Shown here: positions 1 through 8,785 of the stretch, one piece after another
How the letters are laid out: the number at the start of each line of letters is the position of its first letter
Position numbering within the stretch: position 1 is the first letter of the stretch
Assembly (NCBI GenBank): GCA_002454975.1
Contig: DKJZ01000018.1
Coordinates: 1-38,696 of the forward strand
DNA length: 38,696 bases
Origin: Hylemonella sp. UBA6679
GTDB lineage: Bacteria; Pseudomonadota; Gammaproteobacteria; Burkholderiales; Burkholderiaceae_C
Reading direction: 5' to 3'
Translations under genes and position numbers: made by a program
Notes under the pieces: generated by a model
The model's input: only the letters and a program-made list of their open reading frames with translations
What the model was told of the DNA's origin: nothing
The model's database searches: none

Positions 1-190
1 CAAGTGCATCTTCTGCGGCTTTTGCGAAGAAAGCTGCCCGGTGGACTCGATTGTGGAGACCCATATTTTTGAGTACCACGGCGAAAAGCGCGGTGACTTG
101 TATTTCACCAAAGAGATGCTGCTGGCCGTGGGTGACCGCTACGAGCCTGAAATTGCTGCCAACAAGGCCGCTGACGCCAAGTACCGCTGA
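1..190 (+). CDS. nuoI: NADH-quinone oxidoreductase subunit I (3' end only)
   Basis: This is the last 63 codons of nuoI, cut by the window edge and read from base 2. NuoI is the hydrophilic complex I subunit that carries two [4Fe-4S] clusters (N6a/N6b) and passes electrons towards NuoB and quinone. The fragment begins inside a ferredoxin motif of the form CxxCxxCxxxCP (CIFCGFCEESCP), followed by the VDSI and ETHIFEY segments usual after the second cluster in NuoI. The C-terminal tail with YTKEML-like and YEPEIA segments also matches the family. The nuoJ start follows 33 bases downstream, the standard nuo order. Only the N-terminal part is missing because of the window limit; nothing suggests a defect. 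Confidence 0.95.
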   Translation, partial: KCIFCGFCEESCPVDSIVETHIFEYHGEKRGDLYFTKEMLLAVGDRYEPEIAANKAADAKYR

Positions 191-222
191 GACGGTCTTG
201 AAGAACATCGAAAAGAGCTGAC

Positions 223-864
223 ATGGACGTCAAGACTGGTTTTTTCTATTTGTTTTCGGTGGTGCTGCTGTTTGCAGCCTTCCGAGTGGTCACAGCGCGT
301 AACCCTGTGCATGCGGTGCTCTACCTCATGCTCACGTTCTCGCAGGCCTCGGCCATCTGGCTCATCCTCAAGGCAGAGTTTTTGGCCATCACCTTGGTGC
401 TGGTGTATCTGGGCGCTGTGATGGTGTTGTTCTTGTTTGTGGTGATGATGCTCGACATCAACATCGACAACATGCGCAAGAGCTTTTGGAAGCACTTCCC
501 ACTTGCCGCCACCTTGGGCGCGGTGGTGGTGCTGGAGATGGCAGCGGTCTTGCTCTCAGGCTTTCGCATCAGCGAAGAACCCAAAGTGGCGCGGGCCGTG
601 GGCCAAGTGGCGGTTGAGGTTTCCAACAGCAAAGAGCTGGGCAAACTTCTCTACACCCAGTACATCTACCCGGTGCAAGTGGCCGCCGTGATTTTGCTGG
701 TGGCCATGATCGCCGCGATTGCTTTGACGCTGCGCGCGCGCAAAGACACCAAAACCATCGACCCATCTGAGCAGGTGCGTGTCCGTGCTGCTGACCGCCT
801 GAGCGTGGTCAGGGTGCCGGTGACACAAGCTGCCCCTGCGGTCAAGCCTGAGGAGGCTGCATGA
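223..864 (+). CDS. nuoJ: NADH-quinone oxidoreductase subunit J
   Basis: Membrane subunit of complex I, 213 residues. The protein opens with a hydrophobic helix (FFYLFSVVLLFAAFRVV) and the typical NPVHAVLYLML segment, then LAITLVLVYLGAVMVLFLFVVMML, which corresponds to the flexible transmembrane helix 3 involved in coupling. Further helices lie near residues 85-110 and 145-168. The C-terminal tail of about 45 residues is polar and longer than the minimal NuoJ. An AGAG-like ribosome site precedes the ATG. The stop codon overlaps the nuoK start in an ATGA junction (861-864), so translation of the two is probably coupled. Confidence 0.95.
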   Translation: MDVKTGFFYLFSVVLLFAAFRVVTARNPVHAVLYLMLTFSQASAIWLILKAEFLAITLVLVYLGAVMVLFLFVVMMLDINIDNMRKSFWKHFPLAATLGAVVVLEMAAVLLSGFRISEEPKVARAVGQVAVEVSNSKELGKLLYTQYIYPVQVAAVILLVAMIAAIALTLRARKDTKTIDPSEQVRVRAADRLSVVRVPVTQAAPAVKPEEAA

Positions 865-1172
865 TTTCCCTGACCCTTGGACATTTCCTCACCCTGGGCG
901 CGATGCTGTTCGCGTTGGCTGTGGTGGGTATTTTCATGAACCGCAAAAACCTCATCGTTTTGCTCATGGCCATTGAGCTGATGCTTTTGGCGGTGAACAT
1001 GAACTTTGTGGCCTTCTCGCACTACCTGGGCGACATGCACGGCCAGGTGTTTGTGTTTTTCATCCTGACCGTGGCTGCGGCTGAATCAGCGATTGGCTTG
1101 GCCATTCTGGTTCTGCTCTTCCGTAACAAGTCCAACATCAACGTGGACGAACTCAACACGCTCAAGGGTTAA
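861..1172 (+). CDS. nuoK: NADH-quinone oxidoreductase subunit K
   Basis: Small membrane subunit of complex I, 103 residues with three transmembrane helices. Two buried glutamates that are essential in the family are visible: Glu39 in AIELMLLAVN and Glu75 in AAAESAIGLAILV. They form part of the proton channel between NuoA/J/K and NuoN. The length is close to the usual 100-102 residues. The gene starts inside the nuoJ stop (ATGA) and its TAA stop shares one base with the nuoL ATG (TAATG), so J, K and L form a tightly coupled translational unit. Confidence 0.95.
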   Translation: MISLTLGHFLTLGAMLFALAVVGIFMNRKNLIVLLMAIELMLLAVNMNFVAFSHYLGDMHGQVFVFFILTVAAAESAIGLAILVLLFRNKSNINVDELNTLKG

Positions 1173-3214
1173 TGATGTCCCAGACCCTGAACGCTTCGAC
1201 GCTTTTGGCGGTGCCCCTGGCACCTTTGGCCGGTGCCGTGTTGGCCGGTATTTTTGGCACGCAATTTGGTGGAAACTGGATTGGCCGTCGCCTGGCCCAC
1301 AGCCTGACCATTTTGGGTGTGCTGGTGGCTTTCATCCTCTCGGCCATGACGCTCAAAAGCGTGGCCATGGACGGTGCGCGCTTCAACGAAACCCTCTACA
1401 CATGGATGGTGGTGGGTGGCTTGAAGATGGAGGTGGGCTTCCTGGTGGATGGCCTGACCGCCATGATGATGTGTGTGGTGACCTTTGTGTCGCTCATGGT
1501 GCATATCTACACCATCGGCTACATGGAAGAGGATGAAGGCTACAACCGCTTTTTTGCCTACATCTCCTTGTTCACCTTCTCCATGCTGATGCTGGTGATG
1601 AGCAACAACATGCTCCAGCTCTTTTTTGGCTGGGAAGCCGTGGGCTTGGTGTCGTACTTGTTGATTGGTTTTTGGTTCAACAAGCCCACCGCGATTTTCG
1701 CCAACATGAAGGCGTTTTTGGTGAACCGTGTGGGCGACTTTGGCTTCATCTTGGGCATCGGCCTGATTGCCGCTTACGCCGGCACCCTCAATTACACCGA
1801 AGCCTTTGCCAAGGCGGGTGACTTGTCCAAGCTCAGCTTTCCTGGCACCGAGTGGATGTTGGTCACGGTGATTTGCATTTGCTTGTTCATTGGTGCCATG
1901 GGCAAATCAGCCCAGTTCCCCTTGCATGTCTGGCTGCCCGACTCCATGGAAGGCCCCACACCCATTTCTGCCTTGATCCACGCCGCCACCATGGTCACCG
2001 CTGGCATCTTCATGGTAGCGCGCATGTCGCCGCTCTTTGAGTTGTCTGACACCGCGCTGAACTTCATTTTGGTCATTGGTGCCATCACTGCCTTGTTCAT
2101 GGGTTTTCTGGGCATCATCCAAAACGACATCAAGCGCGTGGTGGCGTATTCCACGCTCTCGCAGCTGGGCTACATGACGGTGGCCTTGGGCGCATCGGCT
2201 TACTCGGTGGCGGTGTTTCACCTCATGACCCACGCTTTCTTCAAGGCATTGTTGTTCTTGGGTGCTGGCTCGGTGATCATGGGCATGCACCACAACCAAG
2301 ACATCCGTTGGATGGGGGGCGTACGCAAGTACATGCCCATCACTTGGATCACCTCGCTGTTGGGCTCGCTCGCCTTGATTGGCACGCCTTTGTTCTCGGG
2401 CTTCTATTCCAAAGACAGCATCATCGAAGCGGTGCATGAGAGCCATTTGGCAGGCGCTGGCTTTGCCAACTTTGCGGTGCTTGCAGGTGTGTTCGTCACC
2501 GCGTTCTACTCTTTCCGCATGTACTTTTTGGTGTTCCACGGCAAAGAGCGGTTCGACCAAAACCCCGATGCCCACCACGACGACCATGGCCACGGACATG
2601 ACGATCACCATGAGCCCCACGAGTCACCTTGGGTGGTGACCGTGCCGCTGGTGCTGCTGGCCATTCCCTCGGTGGTGATTGGTTTCATGACCATGCAACC
2701 CATGTTGTTCGGTGAGTTCTTTGCCGATGCCATCTTCGTCAACGACGAGAAGCACGAGGCCATGGGGCAGTTGGCGGCCGCTTTCCACGGCCCCGTGGCC
2801 ATGGCCATCCATGCCTTGAGCACCGCGCCTTTCTGGCTGGCGGTGGCGGGCGTGGCCAGCGCCTACTACATGTACATGGTTAACCCGGCCTTGCCCGCAG
2901 GCATCAAGGCCCGTGTCATGCCGATTTACACCTTGCTCGAGAACAAGTACTACCTCGACTGGATCAACGAAAACATCCTCGCTCGCGGTGCGCGTGCGCT
3001 GGGCATGGGTCTGTGGAAGGGTGGCGACCAAGCCATCATCGACGGCGGTCTGGTCAATGGCAGTTGGAAGCTGGTGGCTTGGATGTCGAGTTTCATCCGC
3101 TGGGTGCAGTCGGGCTACCTCTACCACTACGCCCTGGCCATGATCATCGGGGTGTTTGTGTTGATGTCGTATTTCGTGACCTGGCCCATGCTGTCAGGTT
3201 GGCTCGGCAAATAA
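1172..3214 (+). CDS. nuoL: NADH-quinone oxidoreductase subunit L (proton antiporter-like)
   Basis: Distal antiporter-like subunit of complex I, 680 residues, with the long lateral helix at the C-terminus. Diagnostic segments include FFGWEAVGLVSYLLIGFW (channel glutamate), GAMGKSAQFPLHVWLPDSMEGPTP (channel lysine and broken-helix region) and SALIHAATMVTAGIF. Residues 467-485 are unusually histidine-rich: eight His in about 16 positions, interleaved with Asp, between two predicted helices. Two consecutive ATG codons (1172 and 1175) compete as start. The AAGGG ribosome site suits either, and 1172 gives the TAATG overlap with nuoK. The nuoM start follows after 13 bases. Confidence 0.95.
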   Translation: MMSQTLNASTLLAVPLAPLAGAVLAGIFGTQFGGNWIGRRLAHSLTILGVLVAFILSAMTLKSVAMDGARFNETLYTWMVVGGLKMEVGFLVDGLTAMMMCVVTFVSLMVHIYTIGYMEEDEGYNRFFAYISLFTFSMLMLVMSNNMLQLFFGWEAVGLVSYLLIGFWFNKPTAIFANMKAFLVNRVGDFGFILGIGLIAAYAGTLNYTEAFAKAGDLSKLSFPGTEWMLVTVICICLFIGAMGKSAQFPLHVWLPDSMEGPTPISALIHAATMVTAGIFMVARMSPLFELSDTALNFILVIGAITALFMGFLGIIQNDIKRVVAYSTLSQLGYMTVALGASAYSVAVFHLMTHAFFKALLFLGAGSVIMGMHHNQDIRWMGGVRKYMPITWITSLLGSLALIGTPLFSGFYSKDSIIEAVHESHLAGAGFANFAVLAGVFVTAFYSFRMYFLVFHGKERFDQNPDAHHDDHGHGHDDHHEPHESPWVVTVPLVLLAIPSVVIGFMTMQPMLFGEFFADAIFVNDEKHEAMGQLAAAFHGPVAMAIHALSTAPFWLAVAGVASAYYMYMVNPALPAGIKARVMPIYTLLENKYYLDWINENILARGARALGMGLWKGGDQAIIDGGLVNGSWKLVAWMSSFIRWVQSGYLYHYALAMIIGVFVLMSYFVTWPMLSGWLGK

Positions 3215-3227
3215 GGAGAAGAACAAG

Positions 3228-4703
3228 ATGGGTTTGTTGAGCCTGGCGATTTGGATGCCGATAGCGTTCGGTGTCATTCTGTTGGCCTTGGGCCGTGACG
3301 ATCAGGTCCGCATGGTTCGGGGGGTGGCCCTGCTTGGCGCGGTGGCGTCCTTGCTGGTCACGCTGCCTTTGTACACCGGCTTTCAAAACGACACCGCTGC
3401 GATGCAGTTTGTCGAAAAAATGCCGTGGCTTGAGCGCTTCAATGTGTTCTACCACCTGGGTGTGGATGGCATTTCTTTCTGGTTTGTGCCTTTGACGGCT
3501 TTCATCACCGTGATTGTGGTGATTGCAGGCTGGGAAGCCATCGCCACCCGCGTGAACCAGTACATGGGCGCCTTCTTGATCCTCAGTGGCCTGATGATCG
3601 GCGTGTTTTCCGCACTCGATGGCATTTTGTTTTACGTGTTCTTTGAGGCCACGCTGATCCCCATGTACCTGATCATTGGTATTTGGGGCGGCCCGAACAA
3701 AATCTACGCGGCCTTCAAGTTTTTCCTCTACACCTTGCTGGGCTCCCTGCTCATGTTGGTGGCCTTGATTTTCCTCTACACCAAGTCGGGTGGCAGCTTT
3801 GACATCCAGACCTGGCACAAACTGCCTCTGGATGCCAGCACACAAGCCTTGATCTTCTTTGCCTTCTTTGCCGCTTTTGCAGTCAAGGTGCCCATGTGGC
3901 CGGTGCACACCTGGCTGCCAGATGTGCACGTGGAGGCGCCCACCGGTGGCTCAGCGGTGCTGGCGGCCATCATGCTCAAGCTGGGTGCTTACGGTTTCTT
4001 GCGTTTTTCCATGCCGATTGCGCCAGATGCTGCGCGTGAATACGCTTGGCTGATCGTGGCGCTCTCGCTGGTGGCTGTGGTGTACGTGGGCTTGGTGGCC
4101 ATGGTGCAGCAGGACATGAAAAAGCTGGTGGCTTACTCGTCGGTGGCGCACATGGGCTTTGTGACCCTGGGCTTTTTCATCTTCAACGACCTGGGTGTCT
4201 CCGGTGGTTTGGTGCAGATGATTGCCCACGGTTTTGTGTCGGGCGCCATGTTCCTGAGCATTGGTGTTTTGTACGACCGCGTGCACTCGCGTGAGATCGC
4301 CAGCTATGGTGGTGTGGTCAACACCATGCCCAAGTTCGCCGCTTTTGCGTTGCTGTTTGCCATGGCCAACTGCGGCTTGCCAGGCACCGCTGGTTTCGTG
4401 GGCGAATGGATGGTCATTTTGGGCGCCATCAAGGCCAATTTCTGGGTGGGCCTGGCCGCTGCCAGTGCCTTGATTTTCGGTGCGGCCTACACCTTGTGGA
4501 TGTTCAAGCGCGTCTACTTGGGCCCGGTGGCCAACGACGATGTCAAAGGCTTGAGCGACATCAACAACCGCGAATTCCTCATGCTGGGCCTGCTGGCCGT
4601 GGCCGTGCTCTACATGGGCATCTACCCCAAGCCCTTCACTGATGTGATGGATGTGTCTGTGGCTGAACTGCTCAAGCATGTGGCGCTGAGCAAACTGCCC
4701 TGA
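3228..4703 (+). CDS. nuoM: NADH-quinone oxidoreductase subunit M (proton antiporter-like)
   Basis: Antiporter-like membrane subunit of complex I, 491 residues with about 14 helices. Family hallmarks are FYVFFEATLIPMYLIIGIWGG (channel glutamate), FAVKVPMWPVHTWLPDVHVEAPT (central lysine and discontinuous helix) and the VLAAIMLKLGAYGFLRF segment. Together with NuoL and NuoN it forms the proton-pumping arm. An AAGGAG ribosome site that overlaps the nuoL stop lies seven to twelve bases before the ATG. The length is close to the usual value (about 490-510) and there is no sign of damage. Confidence 0.95.
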   Translation: MGLLSLAIWMPIAFGVILLALGRDDQVRMVRGVALLGAVASLLVTLPLYTGFQNDTAAMQFVEKMPWLERFNVFYHLGVDGISFWFVPLTAFITVIVVIAGWEAIATRVNQYMGAFLILSGLMIGVFSALDGILFYVFFEATLIPMYLIIGIWGGPNKIYAAFKFFLYTLLGSLLMLVALIFLYTKSGGSFDIQTWHKLPLDASTQALIFFAFFAAFAVKVPMWPVHTWLPDVHVEAPTGGSAVLAAIMLKLGAYGFLRFSMPIAPDAAREYAWLIVALSLVAVVYVGLVAMVQQDMKKLVAYSSVAHMGFVTLGFFIFNDLGVSGGLVQMIAHGFVSGAMFLSIGVLYDRVHSREIASYGGVVNTMPKFAAFALLFAMANCGLPGTAGFVGEWMVILGAIKANFWVGLAAASALIFGAAYTLWMFKRVYLGPVANDDVKGLSDINNREFLMLGLLAVAVLYMGIYPKPFTDVMDVSVAELLKHVALSKLP

Positions 4704-4723
4704 GCTAATTAGAGAGACCGAAG

Positions 4724-6211
4724 ATGACCGAACAACTTGGCTGGATCAACGTCTTGCCGGAGATCATTCTCCTGGTGATGGCGTGCGTGATCACCCTGGT
4801 GGACTTGGGTGTGACCACCCGTTTGCGCTCACTGACCCACACTTTGTCCATGCTGACCTTGGCGGGTGTTGCAGCCTTGCTGGCTAACCAGGCCAGCGTG
4901 GGCAGCACCACCTACAGCTTGGGCAATCTGGTGGTCAACGACAGCATGGGCCTGTGGCTCAAGTGTTTTGCCACTTTGGCGGTGATGGTCACCCTGGTGT
5001 ATGGCCGTCCCTACGCAGCCGACCGTGGCATGCTGCGCGGCGGCGAAATGTTCTCGCTCAGCCTGTTTTCTTTGCTGGGCATGTTCATCATGATCTCGGG
5101 CAACAACTTTTTGTTGATTTACCTGGGCTTGGAATTGCTGACGCTGAGCAGCTACGCCCTGGTGGCCCTGCGACGTGACCATGGCGATGCCACAGAAGCC
5201 TCGATGAAGTATTTTGTGTTGGGCGCCATGGCCTCGGGCTTTTTGCTCTATGGCTTGTCGATGATGTATGGCGCGACCGGTTCGCTCGACATCAATGCGG
5301 TGCTGCGTGCCATCAGCTCTGGCAAGGTCAACCACACGGTGTTGGTGTTTGGTCTGGTGTTTGTGGTGGCTGGTTTGGCTTTCAAGCTGGGTGTGGTGCC
5401 ATTCCACATGTGGATTCCTGATGTGTACCAAGGTGCCCCCACTTCTGTGACCAACCTGATTGGTTCAGCCCCCAAACTTGCAGCCTTTGCCATCGTGATT
5501 CGTTTGTTGGTGGAGGGCATGCTGCCCTTGGCCATCGACTGGCAGCAGATGCTCATGCTGTTGGCCATTGGCTCTTTGGCCATTGGTAACTTTGCCGCTA
5601 TTGCACAAACCAACCTCAAGCGCATGTTGGCTTTTTCCACCATTTCGCAAATGGGTTTTGTGCTGCTGGGTTTGATGTCTGGCGTGATCAATGGCAGCAC
5701 CGTCTCGGCAGCCAACGCCTACAGCTCAGCGATGTTTTATGTGATCACCTATGTGCTGACCACCTTGGCTGGTTTTGGGGTGATGCTTTTGCTGGCGCGC
5801 GAGGGGTTTGAGAGCGAAGAAATCTCTGACTTTGCTGGCCTGAACCAACGCAGCCCCTTGTATGCAGCGGTCATGGCTGTCACGCTTTTCTCGCTGGCGG
5901 GGATTCCACCCATGGTGGGCTTTTACGCCAAGCTTTCGGTCTTGCAAGCCCTGGTGGCCTCTGGCCAGGCCCTGCACATTGGCTTGGCTGTGTTTGCGGT
6001 GCTGATGTCGCTGGTGGGTGCGTTTTACTACCTGCGTGTGGTCAAGGTCATGTACTTTGACGAACCCATCACCGCCACCACCGTGGCTGCCCCCACCGAT
6101 GTGCGCGTGGTCTTGTCGATCAATGGCGCACTGGTGCTGATTCTGGGCATCTTGCCTGGCGGTTTGATGGCCTTGTGCGCCCAGGCCATCGTCAAGATGT
6201 TGGGTTCGTAA
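4724..6211 (+). CDS. nuoN: NADH-quinone oxidoreductase subunit N (proton antiporter-like)
   Basis: Third antiporter-like subunit of complex I, 495 residues. Recognisable blocks are LIYLGLELLTLSSYALVAL (conserved glutamate), a central FKLGVVPFHMWIPDVYQGAPTS segment with the channel lysine, and AFSTISQMGFVLLGL. It is the last canonical nuo gene, and the operon seems to continue into three non-nuo genes. The ATG is preceded by an AGAGAG purine stretch. Only four bases separate its TAA stop from the GTG start of the DUF2818 gene. Confidence 0.95.
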   Translation: MTEQLGWINVLPEIILLVMACVITLVDLGVTTRLRSLTHTLSMLTLAGVAALLANQASVGSTTYSLGNLVVNDSMGLWLKCFATLAVMVTLVYGRPYAADRGMLRGGEMFSLSLFSLLGMFIMISGNNFLLIYLGLELLTLSSYALVALRRDHGDATEASMKYFVLGAMASGFLLYGLSMMYGATGSLDINAVLRAISSGKVNHTVLVFGLVFVVAGLAFKLGVVPFHMWIPDVYQGAPTSVTNLIGSAPKLAAFAIVIRLLVEGMLPLAIDWQQMLMLLAIGSLAIGNFAAIAQTNLKRMLAFSTISQMGFVLLGLMSGVINGSTVSAANAYSSAMFYVITYVLTTLAGFGVMLLLAREGFESEEISDFAGLNQRSPLYAAVMAVTLFSLAGIPPMVGFYAKLSVLQALVASGQALHIGLAVFAVLMSLVGAFYYLRVVKVMYFDEPITATTVAAPTDVRVVLSINGALVLILGILPGGLMALCAQAIVKMLGS

Positions 6212-6215
6212 AGCC

Positions 6216-6521
6216 GTGAACCAAGGTCTGTCTGTTGGTTTGGTCATCGCGCTGGCGGTGCTGGCGGCCAACCTGCCTTTTGTGTCGCAGCGGCTGTTTG
6301 GCGTGATTGCGCTCAAGCAGCCCAAATGGTTGGCCATGCGCTTGGGCGAGCTGGTGGTGTTGTACTTTCTGGTCGGCGGTGTGGGTCTGTGGCTTGAGCA
6401 GCGTGCCGGTCAAATTGCACCCCAAAACTGGGAGTTTTACGCCATCACCGCCACCTTGTTTGTGACGCTGGCGTTTCCAGGCTTTGTGTTTCGCTACCTC
6501 ACCAAGCGCCATGAGCGATGA
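6216..6521 (+). CDS. DUF2818 family small membrane protein
   Basis: A 101-residue protein with a GTG start four bases after the nuoN stop. It has three clear hydrophobic segments, at about residues 6-26, 43-60 and 75-93, and a basic C-terminus (RYLTKRHER), so it is probably an inner membrane protein. I recognise it as the DUF2818-type protein commonly found directly behind nuoN in Burkholderiales; this is from memory of gene order. No catalytic motif is visible. Its position suggests a role in assembly or stability of complex I, but that is inference. Its end overlaps the Nudix gene start by 11 bases. Confidence 0.8.
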   Translation: MNQGLSVGLVIALAVLAANLPFVSQRLFGVIALKQPKWLAMRLGELVVLYFLVGGVGLWLEQRAGQIAPQNWEFYAITATLFVTLAFPGFVFRYLTKRHER

Positions 6522-7092
6522 AGGCTTGCGTGAGCATCGCCTGAGCTCGACGCAGGTCCTGGCAGGACACTTCTTGCAGGTCTTTCGCGATGAGGTGGCG
6601 CTGCCCGATGGCAAGCAAACGGTGCGCGAATACATCTTGCACCCCGGTGCGGTGATGGTCATCCCCATGCTGGAGACTGCACGTGGCTTGGAGCTGGTCC
6701 TTGAGCGTCAGTTCCGTTACCCCGTTGGCCAGGTGATGCTGGAGTTTCCAGCCGGTAAGCTTGACCCCGGCGAAGAACCTTTGGTGTGTGCGCAGCGTGA
6801 GCTGCGCGAAGAGACTGGCTATGTGGCCCAGCAATGGGCCAAAGCAGGTGTGTTGCACCCCGTCATTTCCTACGCCACCGAGTGCATAGAGATTTGGTTT
6901 GCCAAGGGCTTACAGGCAGGCCAGCGCGACTTGGATGAGGGTGAGTTTTTAGAGGTGTTCACCGCTACCCCGGCTGAGATCATGCAGTGGTGCCGCGATG
7001 GCCGCATCACCGATGCCAAAACCCTCAGCGGTGCTTTGTGGCTGAGCCAAGTGCTCGCAGGTGCCTGGGACTTGGATTGGGTCCAGGCATGA
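6511..7092 (+). CDS. Nudix hydrolase, probable ADP-ribose pyrophosphatase
   Basis: A 193-residue Nudix enzyme, predicted to cleave nucleoside diphosphates linked to another moiety, most likely ADP-ribose. A perfect Nudix box of the form Gx5Ex7REUxEExGU lies at residues 82-104 (from GKLDPGEE to REETGY). The preceding beta strands with LVLERQFRYPVGQ and EFPAGKLD are typical of the ADP-ribose pyrophosphatase branch. The ATG at 6511 was chosen over an upstream in-frame TTG at 6484 because it fits the family N-terminus and leaves a normal 11-base overlap with the previous gene. Position behind the nuo operon ties it to NAD(H) metabolism by context only. Confidence 0.88.
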   Translation: MSDEGLREHRLSSTQVLAGHFLQVFRDEVALPDGKQTVREYILHPGAVMVIPMLETARGLELVLERQFRYPVGQVMLEFPAGKLDPGEEPLVCAQRELREETGYVAQQWAKAGVLHPVISYATECIEIWFAKGLQAGQRDLDEGEFLEVFTATPAEIMQWCRDGRITDAKTLSGALWLSQVLAGAWDLDWVQA

Positions 7093-7102
7093 GGCTGGCC
7101 GC

Positions 7103-7639
7103 ATGAAAGTCCTGGATCTCCAATGCGAACAACACCACGTCTTCGAAGGGTGGTTTGCCAGCGAGGATGACTTTCAAAGTCAGCTGGCCCGTCAGCTGAT
7201 TGCTTGCCCCTTGTGTGCAAGTACCTCGGTGCTCAAGCTGTTGAGTGCGCCGCGCTTGAACTTGGGGGCGACCCCACCTGTTGCGCCATCGGCTGCATCT
7301 GCGCCTTCGGTGACCCATGAGCCCAAGGGGGCGGCCTTGTCGTCTGCTGTGCCTTCAACCGATGTGAATGCGCAAGAGGTGGCGTTCACGCCCGGGCAGC
7401 AGCAGGCCTTGGCACAGCTGCAAAACGCTTACCTGGCTGTGGCCCGGCATGTGCTGAAAAACACCGAGGACGTGGGCAACCAGTTTGCCAGCGAGGCCAG
7501 AAAAATTCACTACGGTGAATCGCCTGAGCGCGGCATACGTGGCCAAACCACACCCGACCAGGTTGAGGCTCTGCGAGACGAGGGCATCGCCATCGCTGCC
7601 TTGCCCTTGCCAGACGTGCTCAAAGAGACTTTGCACTGA
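7103..7639 (+). CDS. DUF1178 family protein (putative zinc-ribbon-like)
   Basis: A 178-residue soluble protein that begins MKVLDLQCEQHHVFEGWF, the characteristic opening of the DUF1178 family. A pair of cysteines (IACPLCAS) follows near residue 35, and another Cys-His region (C8 with H11/H12) precedes it, which together suggest a small metal-binding head. The middle is a low-complexity Ala/Pro/Ser linker, and the C-terminal half is helical with ESPERGIRGQTTPDQVEALRDEGI, also family-typical. The start at 7103 replaces a longer in-frame extension from 7061. It lies ten bases after the Nudix gene and is probably the last gene of the extended nuo transcript. The function is not known. Confidence 0.8.
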   Translation: MKVLDLQCEQHHVFEGWFASEDDFQSQLARQLIACPLCASTSVLKLLSAPRLNLGATPPVAPSAASAPSVTHEPKGAALSSAVPSTDVNAQEVAFTPGQQQALAQLQNAYLAVARHVLKNTEDVGNQFASEARKIHYGESPERGIRGQTTPDQVEALRDEGIAIAALPLPDVLKETLH

Positions 7640-7645
7640 GCGCAG

Positions 7646-8785
7646 CTAAAGCTTGAGCGCACCGGCATAGCCGGTCATCTCCAAATAGCCTCGGCCCAGC
7701 ACCTCACCTTGGGTGTTGCGCAGCTCGCTCAAGCCTTCCCAATACACCGCACCCGTGGATCGTCGGCTGTCGAGCTCTTGGGCTTGCACCAGGGCTTGCA
7801 CCACAAACAGCCCGTGTGGTGTTTTGACCGACCAGCGCACCGGGTAGCGCGCCCCCGTGACGGGGCTGAGCCACACCTCAAGCGGCTCAAACACCACCTC
7901 GGTTTCCTTGAAGGCACTTGCCTGCGACACCTGTGCGGCATGGCCTGCACGCCAAGAGCCACCGGCCCACACGGCACGGCCTTGCGCATCGCGCAACTGA
8001 AAGGCGGTGAGGGCGCTGCCATCTGCCAGGTTCATGCCGATCCAGTCCCAGCCGACGGCGTTTGCCGGCATGATCTGCTGGCTCCACTCATGGTCGAGCC
8101 AGGCGCGTGATCGTGCGGGGTTGGCTTGAATGCGTCGGCCCTGCAGTTGCAGCTCGCCTTGCACTTGCAATTGAGGCTCGGTGTAGTAGTAACTGGCTTC
8201 GTGCGGCAGCGGCCCCTTGCGTGACCAACCGGCCTGGCCCTGCAGCAGCAAGGCCTGGGTAGGCACAAAGCTGAGTTGCAGCGCAATTTCGCGTGCGCGA
8301 ATGCGGGCCACATAGCTGCCATCGGCAGCGCGTTGCAGCGACCAGTCGCGGCAGCGAACGGCAGTGTCTTGGGTGCTGGCTGCGCCGGTGTCGAGCGAGT
8401 TGGGTGAAAAAACATCCTCACGCCCGGCGCTGCGTGCAAGCCTTTGGTCGGCGTGCAAACGCTGCTGGTTCACATCGGTGATGGCCGCGTGCGCCATGAA
8501 AAGCTGCTTGGCGGCCAGCCGCGAACGCAGGTCTTGTGTGGGTGCCACCCGGCTACGAAAAAACGTGAGTTGAAACCCGTATAACGCTTGCGATGCGTCT
8601 GCAGCTTGCACAACGCCGGTGATGTACCACCATTCAATCGCGTGGTCTGGGTGGCTGCCCAGGTCGCGTGGAAACGTCAGGGCGACAGGCCGAGAACGTT
8701 GAGCACCTGGTGCTTGCGCAAAAGCAACAGGCCAGGTGCCTGGCCCGATTAAACCCAGCAAACCCACAAGCGCGCGACGCTGCAT
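7646..8785 (-). CDS. Secreted lipocalin-like protein, AttH / CrtC-like family
   Basis: A 379-residue exported protein. The N-terminus MQRRALVGLLGLIG and a cleavage-like AFA-Q site at about residue 23 indicate a signal peptide. The mature part starts with FPRDLGSHPDHAIEWWYITG; the EWWYxTG signature marks the AttH / carotenoid 1,2-hydratase-like lipocalin family. A conserved WLDHEWSQQ segment lies in the middle, and a second beta-rich domain fills the C-terminal half. Its ATG shares one base with the stop of the upstream FtsX-type permease (TGATG), so the two are co-translated. In AttEFGH-type systems this is the secreted partner of an ABC exporter. The substrate is unknown; a lipid-like ligand is plausible but unproven. 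Confidence 0.85.
   Translation of the reverse strand: MQRRALVGLLGLIGPGTWPVAFAQAPGAQRSRPVALTFPRDLGSHPDHAIEWWYITGVVQAADASQALYGFQLTFFRSRVAPTQDLRSRLAAKQLFMAHAAITDVNQQRLHADQRLARSAGREDVFSPNSLDTGAASTQDTAVRCRDWSLQRAADGSYVARIRAREIALQLSFVPTQALLLQGQAGWSRKGPLPHEASYYYTEPQLQVQGELQLQGRRIQANPARSRAWLDHEWSQQIMPANAVGWDWIGMNLADGSALTAFQLRDAQGRAVWAGGSWRAGHAAQVSQASAFKETEVVFEPLEVWLSPVTGARYPVRWSVKTPHGLFVVQALVQAQELDSRRSTGAVYWEGLSELRNTQGEVLGRGYLEMTGYAGALKL

Noticed and set aside
2570..2626. Tandem repeat or recombination scar in nuoL
   Set aside because: The repeat-like look comes from His/Asp codons in an open, in-frame loop; the flanking family sequence is intact.
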